Source: Megaustenia siamemsis (Eukaryota > Mollusca > Gastropoda > Stylommatophora > Ariophantidae). Taken from it: a stretch of DNA of 64,000 nucleotides. Both the position numbers and the translations under genes were made by a program. The notes under the pieces were generated by a model. The model was not told where the DNA came from. It ran no database searches and saw nothing but the letters and a program-made list of their open reading frames with translations. Position 1 is the stretch's first letter. Every line of letters starts with the position of its first letter. Below are positions 31,301 through 46,300 of the stretch, piece after piece. The stretch lies in contig JAVIAB010000156.1 in assembly GCA_032433765.1 (NCBI GenBank), positions 85,295,015-85,359,014 on the forward strand. Reading direction: 5' to 3'.

Positions 31301-34300
31301 TTTACTGCCTAGCTGGTTTACTGCCTAGCTGGTTTACTGCCTAGCTGGTTTACTGCCTAGCTGGTTTACTGCCTAGCTGGTTTACTGCCTAGCTGGTTTA
31401 CTGCCTAGCTGGTTTACTGCCTAGCTGGTTTACTGCCTAGTTGGTTTACTGCCTAGCTGGTTTACTGCCTAGCTGGTTTACTGCCTAGATGGTTTACTGC
31501 CTAGCTGGTTTACTGCCTAGATGGTTTACTGCCTAGCTGGTTTACTGCCTAGCTGGTTTACTGCCTAGATGGTTTACTGCCTAGCTGGTTTACTGCCTAG
31601 CTGGTTTACTGCCTAGATGGTTTACTGCCTAGCTGGTTTACTGCCTAGATGGTTTACTGCCTAGCTGGTTTACTGCCTAGCTGGTTTACTGCCTAGCTGG
31701 TTTACTGCCTAGCTGGTTTACTGCCTAGCTGGTTTACTGCCTAGATGGTTTACTGCCTAGCTGGTTTACTGCCTGGTTTACTGCCTAGGGTTTACTGCCT
31801 AGATGGTTTACTGCCTAGATGGTTTACTGCCTAGATGGTTTACTGCCTAGATGGTTTACTGCCTAGATGGTTTACTGCCTAGATGGTTTACTGCCTAGAT
31901 GGTTTACTGCCTAGCTGGTTTACTGCCTAGCTGGTTTACTGCCTAGCTGGTTTACTGCCTAGCTGGTTTACTGCCTAGCTGGTTTACTGCCTAGCTGGTT
32001 TACTGCCTAGCTGGTTTACTGCCTAGCTGGTTTACTGCCTAGCTGGTTTACTGCCTAGATGGTTTACTGCCTAGCTGGTTTACTGCCTAGATGGTTTACT
32101 GCCTAGATGGTTTACTGCCTAGCTGGTTTACTGCCTAGCTGGTTTACTGCCTAGCTGGTTTACTGCCTAGCTGGTTTACTGCCTAGATGGTTTACTGCCT
32201 AGCTGGTTTACTGCCTAGATGGTTTACTGCCTAGCTGGTTTACTGCCTAGCTGGTTTACTGCCTAGATGGTTTACTGCCTAGCTGGTTTACTGCCTAGCT
32301 GGTTTACTGCCTAGCTGGTTTACTGCCTAGCTGGTTTACTGCCTAGATGGTTTACTGCCTAGCTGGTTTACTGCCTAGCTGGTTTACTGCCTAGCTGGTT
32401 TACTGCCTAGCTGGTTTACTGCCTAGATGGTTTACTGCATAGCTGGTTTACTGCCTAGCTGGTTTACTGCCTAGATGGTTTACTGCATAGCTGGTTTACT
32501 GCCTAGCTGGTTTACTGCCTAGCTGGTTTACTGCCTAGATGGTTTACTGCCTAGATGGTTTACTGCCTAGCTGGTTTACTGCCTAGCTGGTTTACTGCCT
32601 AGCTGGTTTACTGCCTAGCTGGTTTACTGCCTAGATGGTTTACTGCCTAGATGGTTTACTGCCTAGCTGGTTTACTGCCTAGCTGGTTTACTGCCTAGCT
32701 GGTTTACTGCCTAGATGGTTTACTGCCTAGCTGGTTTACTGCCTAGATGGTTTACTGCCTAGCTGGTTTACTGCCTAGCTGGTTTACTGCCTAGCTGGTT
32801 TACTGCCTAGCTGGTTTACTGCCTAGCTGGTTTACTGCCTAGCTGGTTTACTGCCTAGATGGTTTACTGCCTAGCTGGTTTACTGCCTAGCTGGTTTACT
32901 GCCTAGATGGTTTACTGCCTAGCTGGTTTACTGCCTAGCTGGTTTACTGCATAGTGGTTTACTGCCTAGCTGGTTTACTGCCTAGCTGGTTTACTGCCTA
33001 GATGGTTTACTGCCTAGCTGGTTTACTGCCTAGCTGGTTTACTGCCTAGCTGGTTTACTGCCTAGCTGGTTTACTGCCTAGCTGGTTTACTGCCTAGATG
33101 GTTTACTGCCTAGCTGGTTTACTGCCTAGCTGGTTTACTGCCTAGCTGGTTTACTGCCTAGCTGGTTTACTGCCTAGCTGGTTTACTGCCTAGCTGGTTT
33201 ACTGCCTAGCTGGTTTACTGCCTAGCTGGTTTACTGCCTAGCTGGTTTACTGCCTAGCTGGTTTACTGCCTAGATGGTTTACTGCCTAGCTGGTTTACTG
33301 CCTAGCTGGTTTACTGCCTAGTGGTTTACTGCCTAGCTGGTTTACTGCCTAGCTGGTTTACTGCCTAGATGGTTTACTGCCTAGCTGGTTTACTGCCTAG
33401 ATGGTTTACTGCCTAGATGGTTTACTGCCTAGCTGGTTTACTGCCTAGCTGGTTTACTGCCTAGCTGGTTTACTGCCTAGCTGGTTTACTGCCTAGATGG
33501 TTTACTGCCTAGCTGGTTTACTGCCTAGCTGGTTTACTGCCTAGCTGGTTTACTGCCTAGATGGTTTACTGCCTAGCTGGTTTACTGCCTAGCTGGTTTA
33601 CTGCCTAGTGGTTTACTGCCTAGCTGGTTTACTGCCTAGCTGGTTTACTGCCTAGCTGGTTTACTGCCTAGCTGGTTTACTGCCTAGCTGGTTTACTGCC
33701 TAGATGGTTTACTGCCTAGCTGGTTTACTGCCTAGCTGGTTTACTGCCTAGATGGTTTACTGCCTAGCTGGTTTACTGCCTAGATGGTTTACTGCCTAGC
33801 TGGTTTACTGCCTAGCTGGTTTACTGCCTAGCTGGTTTACTGCCTAGCTGGTTTACTGCCTAGCTGGTTTACTGCCTAGCTGGTTTACTGCCTAGCTGGT
33901 TTACTGCCTAGCTGGTTTACTGCCTAGCTGGTTTACTGCCTAGCTGGTTTACTGCCTAGCTGGTTTACTGCCTAGCTGGTTTACTGCCTAGCTGGTTTAC
34001 TGCCTAGCTGGTTTACTGCCTAGTGGTTTACTGCCTAGCTGGTTTACTGCCTAGATGGTTTACTGCCTAGCTGGTTTACTGCCTAGCTGGTTTACTGCCT
34101 AGCTGGTTTACTGCCTAGATGGTTTACTGCCTAGATGGTTTACTGCCTAGATGGTTTACTGCCTAGCTGGTTTACTGCCTAGATGGTTTACTGCCTAGAT
34201 GGTTTACTGCCTAGATGGTTTACTGCCTAGCTGGTTTACTGCCTAGCTGGTTTACTGCCTAGATGGTTTACTGCCTAGCTGGTTTACTGCCTAGCTGGTT

Positions 34301-37300
34301 TACTGCCTAGCTGGTTTACTGCCTAGCTGGTTTACTGCCTAGCTGGTTTACTGCCTAGCTGGTTTACTGCCTAGCTGGTTTACTGCCTAGCTGGTTTACT
34401 GCCTAGCTGGTTTACTGCCTAGCTGGTTTACTGCCTAGCTGGTTTACTGCCTAGCTGGTTTACTGCCTAGATGGTTTACTGCCTAGCTGGTTTACTGCCT
34501 AGCTGGTTTACTGCCTAGATGGTTTACTGCCTAGCTGGTTTACTGCCTAGATGGTTTACTGCCTAGATGGTTTACTGCCTAGATGGTTTACTGCCTAGAT
34601 GGTTTACTGCCTAGCTGGTTTACTGCCTAGATGGTTTACTGCCTAGATGGTTTACTGCCTAGATGGTTTACTGCCTAGCTGGTTTACTGCCTAGCTGGTT
34701 TACTGCCTAGATGGTTTACTGCCTAGCTGGTTTACTGCCTAGCTGGTTTACTGCCTAGCTGGTTTACTGCCTAGCTGGTTTACTGCCTAGCTGGTTTACT
34801 GCCTAGCTGGTTTACTGCCTAGCTGGTTTACTGCCTAGCTGGTTTACTGCCTAGCTGGTTTACTGCCTAGCTGGTTTACTGCCTAGTTGGTTTACTGCCT
34901 AGCTGGTTTACTGCCTAGCTGGTTTACTGCCTAGATGGTTTACTGCCTAGCTGGTTTACTGCCTAGATGGTTTACTGCCTAGATGGTTTACTGCCTAGCT
35001 GGTTTACTGCCTAGCTGGTTTACTGCCTAGATGGTTTACTGCCTAGATGGTTTACTGCCTAGCTGGTTTACTGCCTAGCTGGTTTACTGCCTAGATGGTT
35101 TACTGCCTAGCTGGTTTACTGCCTAGATGGTTTACTGCCTAGTTGGTTTACTGCCTAGATGGTTTACTGCCTAGCTGGTTTACTGCCTAGCTGGTTTACT
35201 GCCTAGCTGGTTTACTGCCTAGCTGGTTTACTGCCTAGCTGGTTTACTGCCTAGCTGGTTTACTGCCTAGATGGTTTACTGCCTAGATGGTTTACTGCCT
35301 AGCTGGTTTACTGCCTAGCTGGTTTACTGCCTAGATGGTTTACTGCCTAGCTGGTTTACTGCCTAGATGGTTTACTGCCTAGATGGTTTACTGCCTAGCT
35401 GGTTTACTGCCTAGATGGTTTACTGCCTAGCTGGTTTACTGCCTAGATGGTTTACTGCCTAGCTGGTTTACTGCCTAGATGGTTTACTGCCTAGCTGGTT
35501 TACTGCCTAGCTGGTTTACTGCCTAGCTGGTTTACTGCCTAGATGGTTTACTGCCTAGCTGGTTTACTGCCTAGCTGGTTTACTGCCTAGCTGGTTTACT
35601 GCCTAGCTGGTTTACTGCCTAGCTGGTTTACTGCCTAGATGCCTAGTGGTTTACTGCCTAGCTGGTTTACTGCCTAGCTGGTTTACTGCCTAGCTGGTTT
35701 ACTGCCTAGATGGTTTACTGCCTAGCTGGTTTACTGCCTAGCTGGTTTACTGCCTAGCTGGTTTACTGCCTAGCTGGTTTACTGCCTAGCTGGTTTACTG
35801 CCTAGCTGGTTTACTGCCTAGCTGGTTTACTGCCTAGCTGGTTTACTGCCTAGATGGTTTACTGCCTAGCTGGTTTACTGCATAGCTGGTTTACTGCCTA
35901 GCTGGTTTACTGCCTAGATGGTTTACTGCCTAGCTGGTTTACTGCCTAGATGGTTTACTGCCTAGATGGTTTACTGCCTAGCTGGTTTACTGCCTAGCTG
36001 GTTTACTGCCTAGCTGGTTTACTGCCTAGATGGTTTACTGCCTAGCTGGTTTACTGCCTAGCTGGTTTACTGCCTAGTGGTTTACTGCCTAGCTGGTTTA
36101 CTGCCTAGCTGGTTTACTGCCTAGCTGGTTTACTGCCTAGATGGTTTACTGCCTAGCTGGTTTACTGCCTAGATGGTTTACTGCCTAGCTGGTTTACTGC
36201 CTAGATGGTTTACTGCCTAGATGGTTTACTGCCTAGATGGTTTACTGCCTAGCTGGTTTACTGCCTAGATGGTTTACTGCCTAGCTGGTTTACTGCCTAG
36301 CTGGTTTACTGCCTAGCTGGTTTACTGCCTAGATGGTTTACTGCCTAGCTGGTTTACTGCCTAGCTGGTTTACTGCCTAGCTGGTTTACTGCCTAGCTGG
36401 TTTACTGCCTAGCTGGTTTACTGCCTAGCTGGTTTACTGCCTAGCTGGTTTACTGCCTAGCTGGTTTACTGCCTAGCTGGTTTACTGCCTAGCTGGTTTA
36501 CTGCCTAGCTGGTTTACTGCCTAGCTGGTTTACTGCCTAGCTGGTTTACTGCCTAGATGGTTTACTGCCTAGCTGGTTTACTGCCTAGATGGTTTACTGC
36601 CTAGCTGGTTTACTGCCTAGCTGGTTTACTGCCTAGATGGTTTACTGCCTAGATGGTTTACTGCCTAGCTGGTTTACTGCCTAGATGGTTTACTGCCTAG
36701 CTGGTTTACTGCCTAGATGGTTTACTGCCTAGCTGGTTTACTGCCTAGATGGTTTACTGCCTAGCTGGTTTACTGCCTAGCTGGTTTACTGCCTAGCTGG
36801 TTTACTGCCTAGATGGTTTACTGCCTAGCTGGTTTACTGCCTAGCTGGTTTACTGCCTAGATGGTTTACTGCCTAGATGGTTTACTGCCTAGATGGTTTA
36901 CTGCCTAGATGGTTTACTGCCTAGATGGTTTACTGCCTAGATGGTTTACTGCCTAGATGGTTTACTGCCTAGCTGGTTTACTGCCTAGCTGGTTTACTGC
37001 CTAGTGGTTTACTGCCTAGATGGTTTACTGCCTAGCTGGTTTACTGCCTAGCTGGTTTACTGCCTAGCTGGTTTACTGCCTAGCTGGTTTACTGCCTAGA
37101 TGGTTTACTGCCTAGCTGGTTTACTGCCTAGATGGTTTACTGCCTAGATGGTTTACTGCCTAGCTGGTTTACTGCCTAGCTGGTTTACTGCCTAGCTGGT
37201 TTACTGCCTAGCTGGTTTACTGCCTAGATGGTTTACTGCCTAGCTGGTTTACTGCCTAGATGGTTTACTGCCTAGCTGGTTTACTGCCTAGCTGGTTTAC

Positions 37301-40300
37301 TGCCTAGATGGTTTACTGCCTAGCTGGTTTACTGCCTAGTTGGTTTACTGCCTAGCTGGTTTACTGCCTAGCTGGTTTACTGCCTAGATGGTTTACTGCC
37401 TAGCTGGTTTACTGCCTAGATGGTTTACTGCCTAGCTGGTTTACTGCCTAGCTGGTTTACTGCCTAGATGGTTTACTGCCTAGATGGTTTACTGCCTAGC
37501 TGGTTTACTGCCTAGATGGTTTACTGCCTAGTTGGTTTACTGCCTAGATGGTTTACTGCCTAGCTGGTTTACTGCCTAGATGGTTTACTGCCTAGCTGGT
37601 TTACTGCCTAGCTGGTTTACTGCCTAGCTGGTTTACTGCCTAGATGGTTTACTGCCTAGCTGGTTTACTGCCTAGCTGGTTTACTGCCTAGATGGTTTAC
37701 TGCCTAGATGGTTTACTGCCTAGATGGTTTACTGCCTAGCTGGTTTACTGCCTAGATGGTTTACTGCCTAGCTGGTTTACTGCCTAGCTGGTTTACTGCC
37801 TAGCTGGTTTACTGCCTAGCTGGTTTACTGCCTAGATGGTTTACTGCCTAGCTGGTTTACTGCCTAGTTGGTTTACTGCCTAGCTGGTTTACTGCATAGC
37901 TGGTTTACTGCCTAGCTGGTTTACTGCCTAGATGGTTTACTGCCTAGCTGGTTTACTGCCTAGATGGTTTACTGCCTAGATGGTTTACTGCCTAGCTGGT
38001 TTACTGCCTAGCTGGTTTACTGCCTAGCTGGTTTACTGCCTAGCTGGTTTACTGCCTAGATGGTTTACTGCCTAGCTGGTTTACTGCCTAGATGGTTTAC
38101 TGCCTAGCTGGTTTACTGCCTAGCTGGTTTACTGCCTAGATGGTTTACTGCCTAGCTGGTTTACTGCCTAGCTGGTTTACTGCCTAGCTGGTTTACTGCC
38201 TAGCTGGTTTACTGCCTAGATGGTTTACTGCCTAGCTGGTTTACTGCCTAGCTGGTTTACTGCCTAGCTGGTTTACTGCCTAGTGGTTTACTGCCTAGAT
38301 GGTTTACTGCCTAGCTGGTTTACTGCCTAGCTGGTTTACTGCCTAGATGGTTTACTGCCTAGCTGGTTTACTGCCTAGCTGGTTTACTGCCTAGCTGGTT
38401 TACTGCCTAGCTGGTTTACTGCCTAGATGGTTTACTGCCTAGATGGTTTACTGCATAGCTGGTTTACTGCCTAGCTGGTTTACTGCCTAGCTGGTTTACT
38501 GCCTAGATGGTTTACTGCCTAGCTGGTTTACTGCCTAGATGGTTTACTGCCTAGCTGGTTTACTGCCTAGATGGTTTACTGCCTAGCTGGTTTACTGCCT
38601 AGCTGGTTTACTGCCTAGCTGGTTTACTGCCTAGCTGGTTTACTGCATAGCTGGTTTACTGCCTAGCTGGTTTACTGCCTAGCTGGTTTACTGCCTAGCT
38701 GGTTTACTGCCTAGATGGTTTACTGCATAGCTGGTTTACTGCCTAGCTGGTTTACTGCCTAGATGGTTTACTGCCTAGCTGGTTTACTGCCTAGCTGGTT
38801 TACTGCCTAGCTGGTTTACTGCCTAGCTGGTTTACTGCCTAGCTGGTTTACTGCCTAGCTGGTTTACTGCCTAGCTGGTTTACTGCCTAGCTGGTTTACT
38901 GCCTAGCTGGTTTACTGCCTAGCTGGTTTACTGCCTAGCTGGTTTACTGCCTAGCTGGTTTACTGCCTAGCTGGTTTACTGCCTAGCTGGTTTACTGCCT
39001 AGCTGGTTTACTGCCTAGCTGGTTTACTGCCTAGCTGGTTTACTGCCTAGCTGGTTTACTGCCTAGATGGTTTACTGCCTAGCTGGTTTACTGCCTAGCT
39101 GGTTTACTGCCTAGCTGGTTTACTGCCTAGCTGGTTTACTGCCTAGCTGGTTTACTGCCTAGCTGGTTTACTGCCTAGCTGGTTTACTGCCTAGCTGGTT
39201 TACTGCCTAGCTGGTTTACTGCCTAGCTGGTTTACTGCCTAGATGGTTTACTGCCTAGCTGGTTTACTGCCTAGATGGTTTACTGCCTAGCTGGTTTACT
39301 GCCTAGATGGTTTACTGCCTAGATGGTTTACTGCCTAGCTGGTTTACTGCCTAGATGGTTTACTGCCTAGATGGTTTACTGCCTAGATGGTTTACTGCCT
39401 AGCTGGTTTACTGCCTAGCTGGTTTACTGCCTAGATGGTTTACTGCCTAGCTGGTTTACTGCCTAGCTGGTTTACTGCCTAGCTGGTTTACTGCCTAGCT
39501 GGTTTACTGCCTAGATGGTTTACTGCCTAGCTGGTTTACTGCCTAGCTGGTTTACTGCCTAGCTGGTTTACTGCCTAGATGGTTTACTGCCTAGCTGGTT
39601 TACTGCCTAGCTGGTTTACTGCCTAGATGGTTTACTGCCTAGCTGGTTTACTGCCTAGCTGGTTTACTGCCTAGCTGGTTTACTGCCTAGCTGGTTTACT
39701 GCCTAGATGGTTTACTGCCTAGCTGGTTTACTGCCTAGATGGTTTACTGCCTAGATGGTTTACTGCCTAGCTGGTTTACTGCCTAGCTGGTTTACTGCCT
39801 AGCTGGTTTACTGCCTAGATGGTTTACTGCCTAGCTGGTTTACTGCCTAGCTGGTTTACTGCCTAGCTGGTTTACTGCCTAGCTGGTTTACTGCCTAGAT
39901 GGTTTACTGCCTAGCTGGTTTACTGCCTAGCTGGTTTACTGCCTAGATGGTTTACTGCCTAGCTGGTTTACTGCCTAGATGGTTTACTGCCTAGCTGGTT
40001 TACTGCCTAGCTGGTTTACTGCCTAGCTGGTTTACTGCCTAGCTGGTTTACTGCCTAGCTGGTTTACTGCCTAGCTGGTTTACTGCCTAGCTGGTTTACT
40101 GCCTAGATGGTTTACTGCCTAGATGGTTTACTGCCTAGCTGGTTTACTGCCTAGCTGGTTTACTGCCTAGCTGGTTTACTGCCTAGATGGTTTACTGCCT
40201 AGATGGTTTACTGCCTAGATGGTTTACTGCCTAGATGGTTTACTGCCTAGATGGTTTACTGCCTAGCTGGTTTACTGCATAGCTGGTTTACTGCCTAGCT

Positions 40301-43300
40301 GGTTTACTGCCTAGATGGTTTACTGCCTAGCTGGTTTACTGCCTAGCTGGTTTACTGCCTAGCTGGTTTACTGCCTAGCTGGTTTACTGCATAGCTGGTT
40401 TACTGCCTAGCTGGTTTACTGCCTAGCTGGTTTACTGCCTAGATGGTTTACTGCCTAGATGGTTTACTGCCTAGCTGGTTTACTGCCTAGCTGGTTTACT
40501 GCATAGCTGGTTTACTGCCTAGCTGGTTTACTGCCTAGATGGTTTACTGCCTAGCTGGTTTACTGCCTAGATGGTTTACTGCCTAGCTGGTTTACTGCCT
40601 AGCTGGTTTACTGCCTAGATGGTTTACTGCCTAGCTGGTTTACTGCCTAGCTGGTTTACTGCCTAGCTGGTTTACTGCCTAGCTGGTTTACTGCCTAGAT
40701 GGTTTACTGCCTAGCTGGTTTACTGCCTAGCTGGTTTACTGCCTAGCTGGTTTACTGCCTAGTGGTTTACTGCCTAGATGGTTTACTGCCTAGCTGGTTT
40801 ACTGCCTAGCTGGTTTACTGCCTAGATGGTTTACTGCATAGCTGGTTTACTGCCTAGCTGGTTTACTGCCTAGCTGGTTTACTGCCTAGCTGGTTTACTG
40901 CCTAGATGGTTTACTGCCTAGATGGTTTACTGCCTAGCTGGTTTACTGCCTAGCTGGTTTACTGCCTAGCTGGTTTACTGCCTAGCTGGTTTACTGCCTA
41001 GATGGTTTACTGCCTAGCTGGTTTACTGCCTAGATGGTTTACTGCCTAGCTGGTTTACTGCCTAGATGGTTTACTGCCTAGCTGGTTTACTGCCTAGCTG
41101 GTTTACTGCCTAGCTGGTTTACTGCCTAGCTGGTTTACTGCCTAGCTGGTTTACTGCCTAGCTGGTTTACTGCCTAGCTGGTTTACTGCCTAGCTGGTTT
41201 ACTGCCTAGATGGTTTACTGCCTAGCTGGTTTACTGCCTAGCTGGTTTACTGCCTAGATGGTTTACTGCCTAGCTGGTTTACTGCCTAGATGGTTTACTG
41301 CCTAGCTGGTTTACTGCCTAGCTGGTTTACTGCCTAGCTGGTTTACTGCCTAGCTGGTTTACTGCCTAGCTGGTTTACTGCCTAGCTGGTTTACTGCCTA
41401 GCTGGTTTACTGCCTAGCTGGTTTACTGCCTAGCTGGTTTACTGCCTAGCTGGTTTACTGCCTAGCTGGTTTACTGCCTAGCTGGTTTACTGCCTAGCTG
41501 GTTTACTGCCTAGTTGGTTTACTGCCTAGCTGGTTTACTGCCTAGCTGGTTTACTGCCTAGATGGTTTACTGCCTAGCTGGTTTACTGCCTAGCTGGTTT
41601 ACTGCCTAGCTGGTTTACTGCCTAGATGGTTTACTGCCTAGATGGTTTACTGCCTAGATGGTTTACTGCCTAGCTGGTTTACTGCCTAGATGGTTTACTG
41701 CCTAGATGGTTTACTGCCTAGCTGGTTTACTGCCTAGCTGGTTTACTGCCTAGATGGTTTACTGCCTAGCTGGTTTACTGCCTAGCTGGTTTACTGCCTA
41801 GCTGGTTTACTGCCTAGCTGGTTTACTGCCTAGCTGGTTTACTGCCTAGCTGGTTTACTGCCTAGCTGGTTTACTGCCTAGATGGTTTACTGCCTAGATG
41901 GTTTACTGCCTAGCTGGTTTACTGCCTAGCTGGTTTACTGCCTAGCTGGTTTACTGCCTAGCTGGTTTACTGCCTAGCTGGTTTACTGCCTAGCTGGTTT
42001 ACTGCCTAGCTGGTTTACTGCCTAGCTGGTTTACTGCCTAGCTGGTTTACTGCCTAGCTGGTTTACTGCATAGCTGGTTTACTGCCTAGCTGGTTTACTG
42101 CCTAGATGGTTTACTGCCTAGCTGGTTTACTGCCTAGCTGGTTTACTGCCTAGCTGGTTTACTGCCTAGATGGTTTACTGCCTAGCTGGTTTACTGCCTA
42201 GATGGTTTACTGCCTAGCTGGTTTACTGCCTAGATGGTTTACTGCCTAGCTGGTTTACTGCCTAGATGGTTTACTGCCTAGCTGGTTTACTGCCTAGCTG
42301 GTTTACTGCCTAGCTGGTTTACTGCCTAGATGGTTTACTGCCTAGCTGGTTTACTGCCTAGATGGTTTACTGCCTAGATGGTTTACTGCCTAGATGGTTT
42401 ACTGCCTAGCTGGTTTACTGCCTAGATGGTTTACTGCCTAGATGGTTTACTGCCTAGCTGGTTTACTGCCTAGATGGTTTACTGCCTAGATGGTTTACTG
42501 CCTAGATGGTTTACTGCCTAGCTGGTTTACTGCCTAGCTGGTTTACTGCCTAGTGGTTTACTGCCTAGATGGTTTACTGCCTAGTGGTTTACTGCCTAGA
42601 TGGTTTACTGCCTAGCTGGTTTACTGCCTAGCTGGTTTACTGCCTAGCTGGTTTACTGCCTAGCTGGTTTACTGCCTAGCTGGTTTACTGCCTAGCTGGT
42701 TTACTGCCTAGTGGTTTACTGCCTAGCTGGTTTACTGCCTAGTGGTTTACTGCCTAGCTGGTTTACTGCCTAGCTGGTTTACTGCCTAGCTGGTTTACTG
42801 CCTAGCTGGTTTACTGCCTAGATGGTTTACTGCCTAGCTGGTTTACTGCCTAGCTGGTTTACTGCCTAGATGGTTTACTGCCTAGATGGTTTACTGCCTA
42901 GCTGGTTTACTGCCTAGCTGGTTTACTGCCTAGATGGTTTACTGCCTAGCTGGTTTACTGCCTAGCTGGTTTACTGCCTAGCTGGTTTACTGCCTAGCTG
43001 GTTTACTGCCTAGATGGTTTACTGCATAGCTGGTTTACTGCCTAGCTGGTTTACTGCCTAGATGGTTTACTGCATAGCTGGTTTACTGCCTAGATGGTTT
43101 ACTGCCTAGCTGGTTTACTGCCTAGCTGGTTTACTGCCTAGCTGGTTTACTGCCTAGCTGGTTTACTGCCTAGCTGGTTTACTGCCTAGCTGGTTTACTG
43201 CCTAGCTGGTTTACTGCCTAGATGGTTTACTGCCTAGATGGTTTACTGCCTAGCTGGTTTACTGCCTAGCTGGTTTACTGCCTAGATGGTTTACTGCCTA

Positions 43301-46300
43301 GATGGTTTACTGCCTAGATGGTTTACTGCCTAGATGGTTTACTGCCTAGATGGTTTACTGCCTAGATGGTTTACTGCCTAGCTGGTTTACTGCATAGCTG
43401 GTTTACTGCATAGTTGGTTTACTGCCTAGATGGTTTACTGCATAGCTGGTTTACTGCCTAGCTGGTTTACTGCATAGCTGGTTTACTGCATAGCTGGTTT
43501 ACTGCCTAGCTGGTTTACTGCCTAGATGGTTTACTGCCTAGCTGGTTTACTGCCTAGATGGTTTACTGCCTAGATGGTTTACTGCCTAGCTGGTTTACTG
43601 CATAGCTGGTTTACTGCCTAGCTGGTTTACTGCCTAGCTGGTTTACTGCCTAGATGGTTTACTGCCTAGCTGGTTTACTGCCTAGATGGTTTACTGCCTA
43701 GCTGGTTTACTGCCTAGCTGGTTTACTGCCTAGATGGTTTACTGCCTAGCTGGTTTACTGCCTAGCTGGTTTACTGCCTAGCTGGTTTACTGCCTAGATG
43801 GTTTACTGCCTAGCTGGTTTACTGCCTAGCTGGTTTACTGCCTAGCTGGTTTACTGCATAGCTGGTTTACTGCCTAGATGGTTTACTGCATAGCTGGTTT
43901 ACTGCCTAGCTGGTTTACTGCCTAGATGGTTTACTGCCTAGCTGGTTTACTGCCTAGCTGGTTTACTGCCTAGCTGGTTTACTGCCTAGCTGGTTTACTG
44001 CCTAGATGGTTTACTGCCTAGATGGTTTACTGCCTAGCTGGTTTACTGCCTAGCTGGTTTACTGCATAGCTGGTTTACTGCCTAGCTGGTTTACTGCCTA
44101 GCTGGTTTACTGCCTAGCTGGTTTACTGCCTAGATGGTTTACTGCCTAGCTGGTTTACTGCCTAGATGGTTTACTGCCTAGCTGGTTTACTGCCTAGCTG
44201 GTTTACTGCCTAGATGGTTTACTGCCTAGCTGGTTTACTGCCTAGATGGTTTACTGCCTAGATGGTTTACTGCCTAGCTGGTTTACTGCCTAGATGGTTT
44301 ACTGCCTAGCTGGTTTACTGCCTAGCTGGTTTACTGCCTAGCTGGTTTACTGCCTAGCTGGTTTACTGCCTAGCTGGTTTACTGCCTAGCTGGTTTACTG
44401 CCTAGCTGGTTTACTGCCTAGCTGGTTTACTGCCTAGCTGGTTTACTGCCTAGTTGGTTTACTGCCTAGCTGGTTTACTGCCTAGCTGGTTTACTGCCTA
44501 GATGGTTTACTGCCTAGCTGGTTTACTGCCTAGCTGGTTTACTGCCTAGCTGGTTTACTGCCTAGATGGTTTACTGCCTAGATGGTTTACTGCCTAGATG
44601 GTTTACTGCCTAGCTGGTTTACTGCCTAGATGGTTTACTGCCTAGATGGTTTACTGCCTAGATGGTTTACTGCCTAGCTGGTTTACTGCCTAGCTGGTTT
44701 ACTGCCTAGATGGTTTACTGCCTAGCTGGTTTACTGCCTAGCTGGTTTACTGCCTAGCTGGTTTACTGCCTAGCTGGTTTACTGCCTAGCTGGTTTACTG
44801 CCTAGCTGGTTTACTGCCTAGCTGGTTTACTGCCTAGCTGGTTTACTGCCTAGCTGGTTTACTGCCTAGCTGGTTTACTGCATAGCTGGTTTACTGCCTA
44901 GTGGTTTACTGCCTAGCTGGTTTACTGCCTAGCTGGTTTACTGCCTAGATGGTTTACTGCCTAGCTGGTTTACTGCCTAGATGGTTTACTGCCTAGATGG
45001 TTTACTGCCTAGATGGTTTACTGCCTAGATGGTTTACTGCCTAGCTGGTTTACTGCCTAGATGGTTTACTGCCTAGATGGTTTACTGCCTAGATGGTTTA
45101 CTGCCTAGCTGGTTTACTGCCTAGCTGGTTTACTGCCTAGATGGTTTACTGCCTAGCTGGTTTACTGCCTAGCTGGTTTACTGCCTAGCTGGTTTACTGC
45201 CTAGCTGGTTTACTGCATAGCTGGTTTACTGCCTAGCTGGTTTACTGCATAGCTGGTTTACTGCCTAGTGGTTTACTGCCTAGCTGGTTTACTGCCTAGC
45301 TGGTTTACTGCCTAGATGGTTTACTGCCTAGCTGGTTTACTGCCTAGATGGTTTACTGCCTAGATGGTTTACTGCCTAGCTGGTTTACTGCCTAGCTGGT
45401 TTACTGCCTAGATGGTTTACTGCCTAGATGGTTTACTGCCTAGATGGTTTACTGCCTAGCTGGTTTACTGCCTAGATGGTTTACTGCCTAGCTGGTTTAC
45501 TGCCTAGATGGTTTACTGCCTAGTTGGTTTACTGCCTAGATGGTTTACTGCCTAGCTGGTTTACTGCCTAGCTGGTTTACTGCCTAGCTGGTTTACTGCC
45601 TAGATGGTTTACTGCCTAGCTGGTTTACTGCCTAGATGGTTTACTGCCTAGATGGTTTACTGCCTAGATGGTTTACTGCCTAGATGGTTTACTGCCTAGC
45701 TGGTTTACTGCCTAGATGGTTTACTGCCTAGCTGGTTTACTGCCTAGATGGTTTACTGCCTAGTTGGTTTACTGCCTAGATGGTTTACTGCCTAGCTGGT
45801 TTACTGCCTAGCTGGTTTACTGCCTAGCTGGTTTACTGCCTAGATGGTTTACTGCCTAGCTGGTTTACTGCCTAGCTGGTTTACTGCCTAGATGGTTTAC
45901 TGCCTAGCTGGTTTACTGCCTAGCTGGTTTACTGCATAGCTGGTTTACTGCCTAGCTGGTTTACTGCCTAGCTGGTTTACTGCCTAGCTGGTTTACTGCC
46001 TAGATGGTTTACTGCCTAGATGGTTTACTGCCTAGATGGTTTACTGCCTAGCTGGTTTACTGCCTAGCTGGTTTACTGCCTAGATGGTTTACTGCCTAGC
46101 TGGTTTACTGCCTAGCTGGTTTACTGCCTAGCTGGTTTACTGCCTAGCTGGTTTACTGCCTAGATGGTTTACTGCCTAGCTGGTTTACTGCCTAGCTGGT
46201 TTACTGCCTAGCTGGTTTACTGCCTAGCTGGTTTACTGCCTAGCTGGTTTACTGCCTAGCTGGTTTACTGCCTAGATGGTTTACTGCCTAGCTGGTTTAC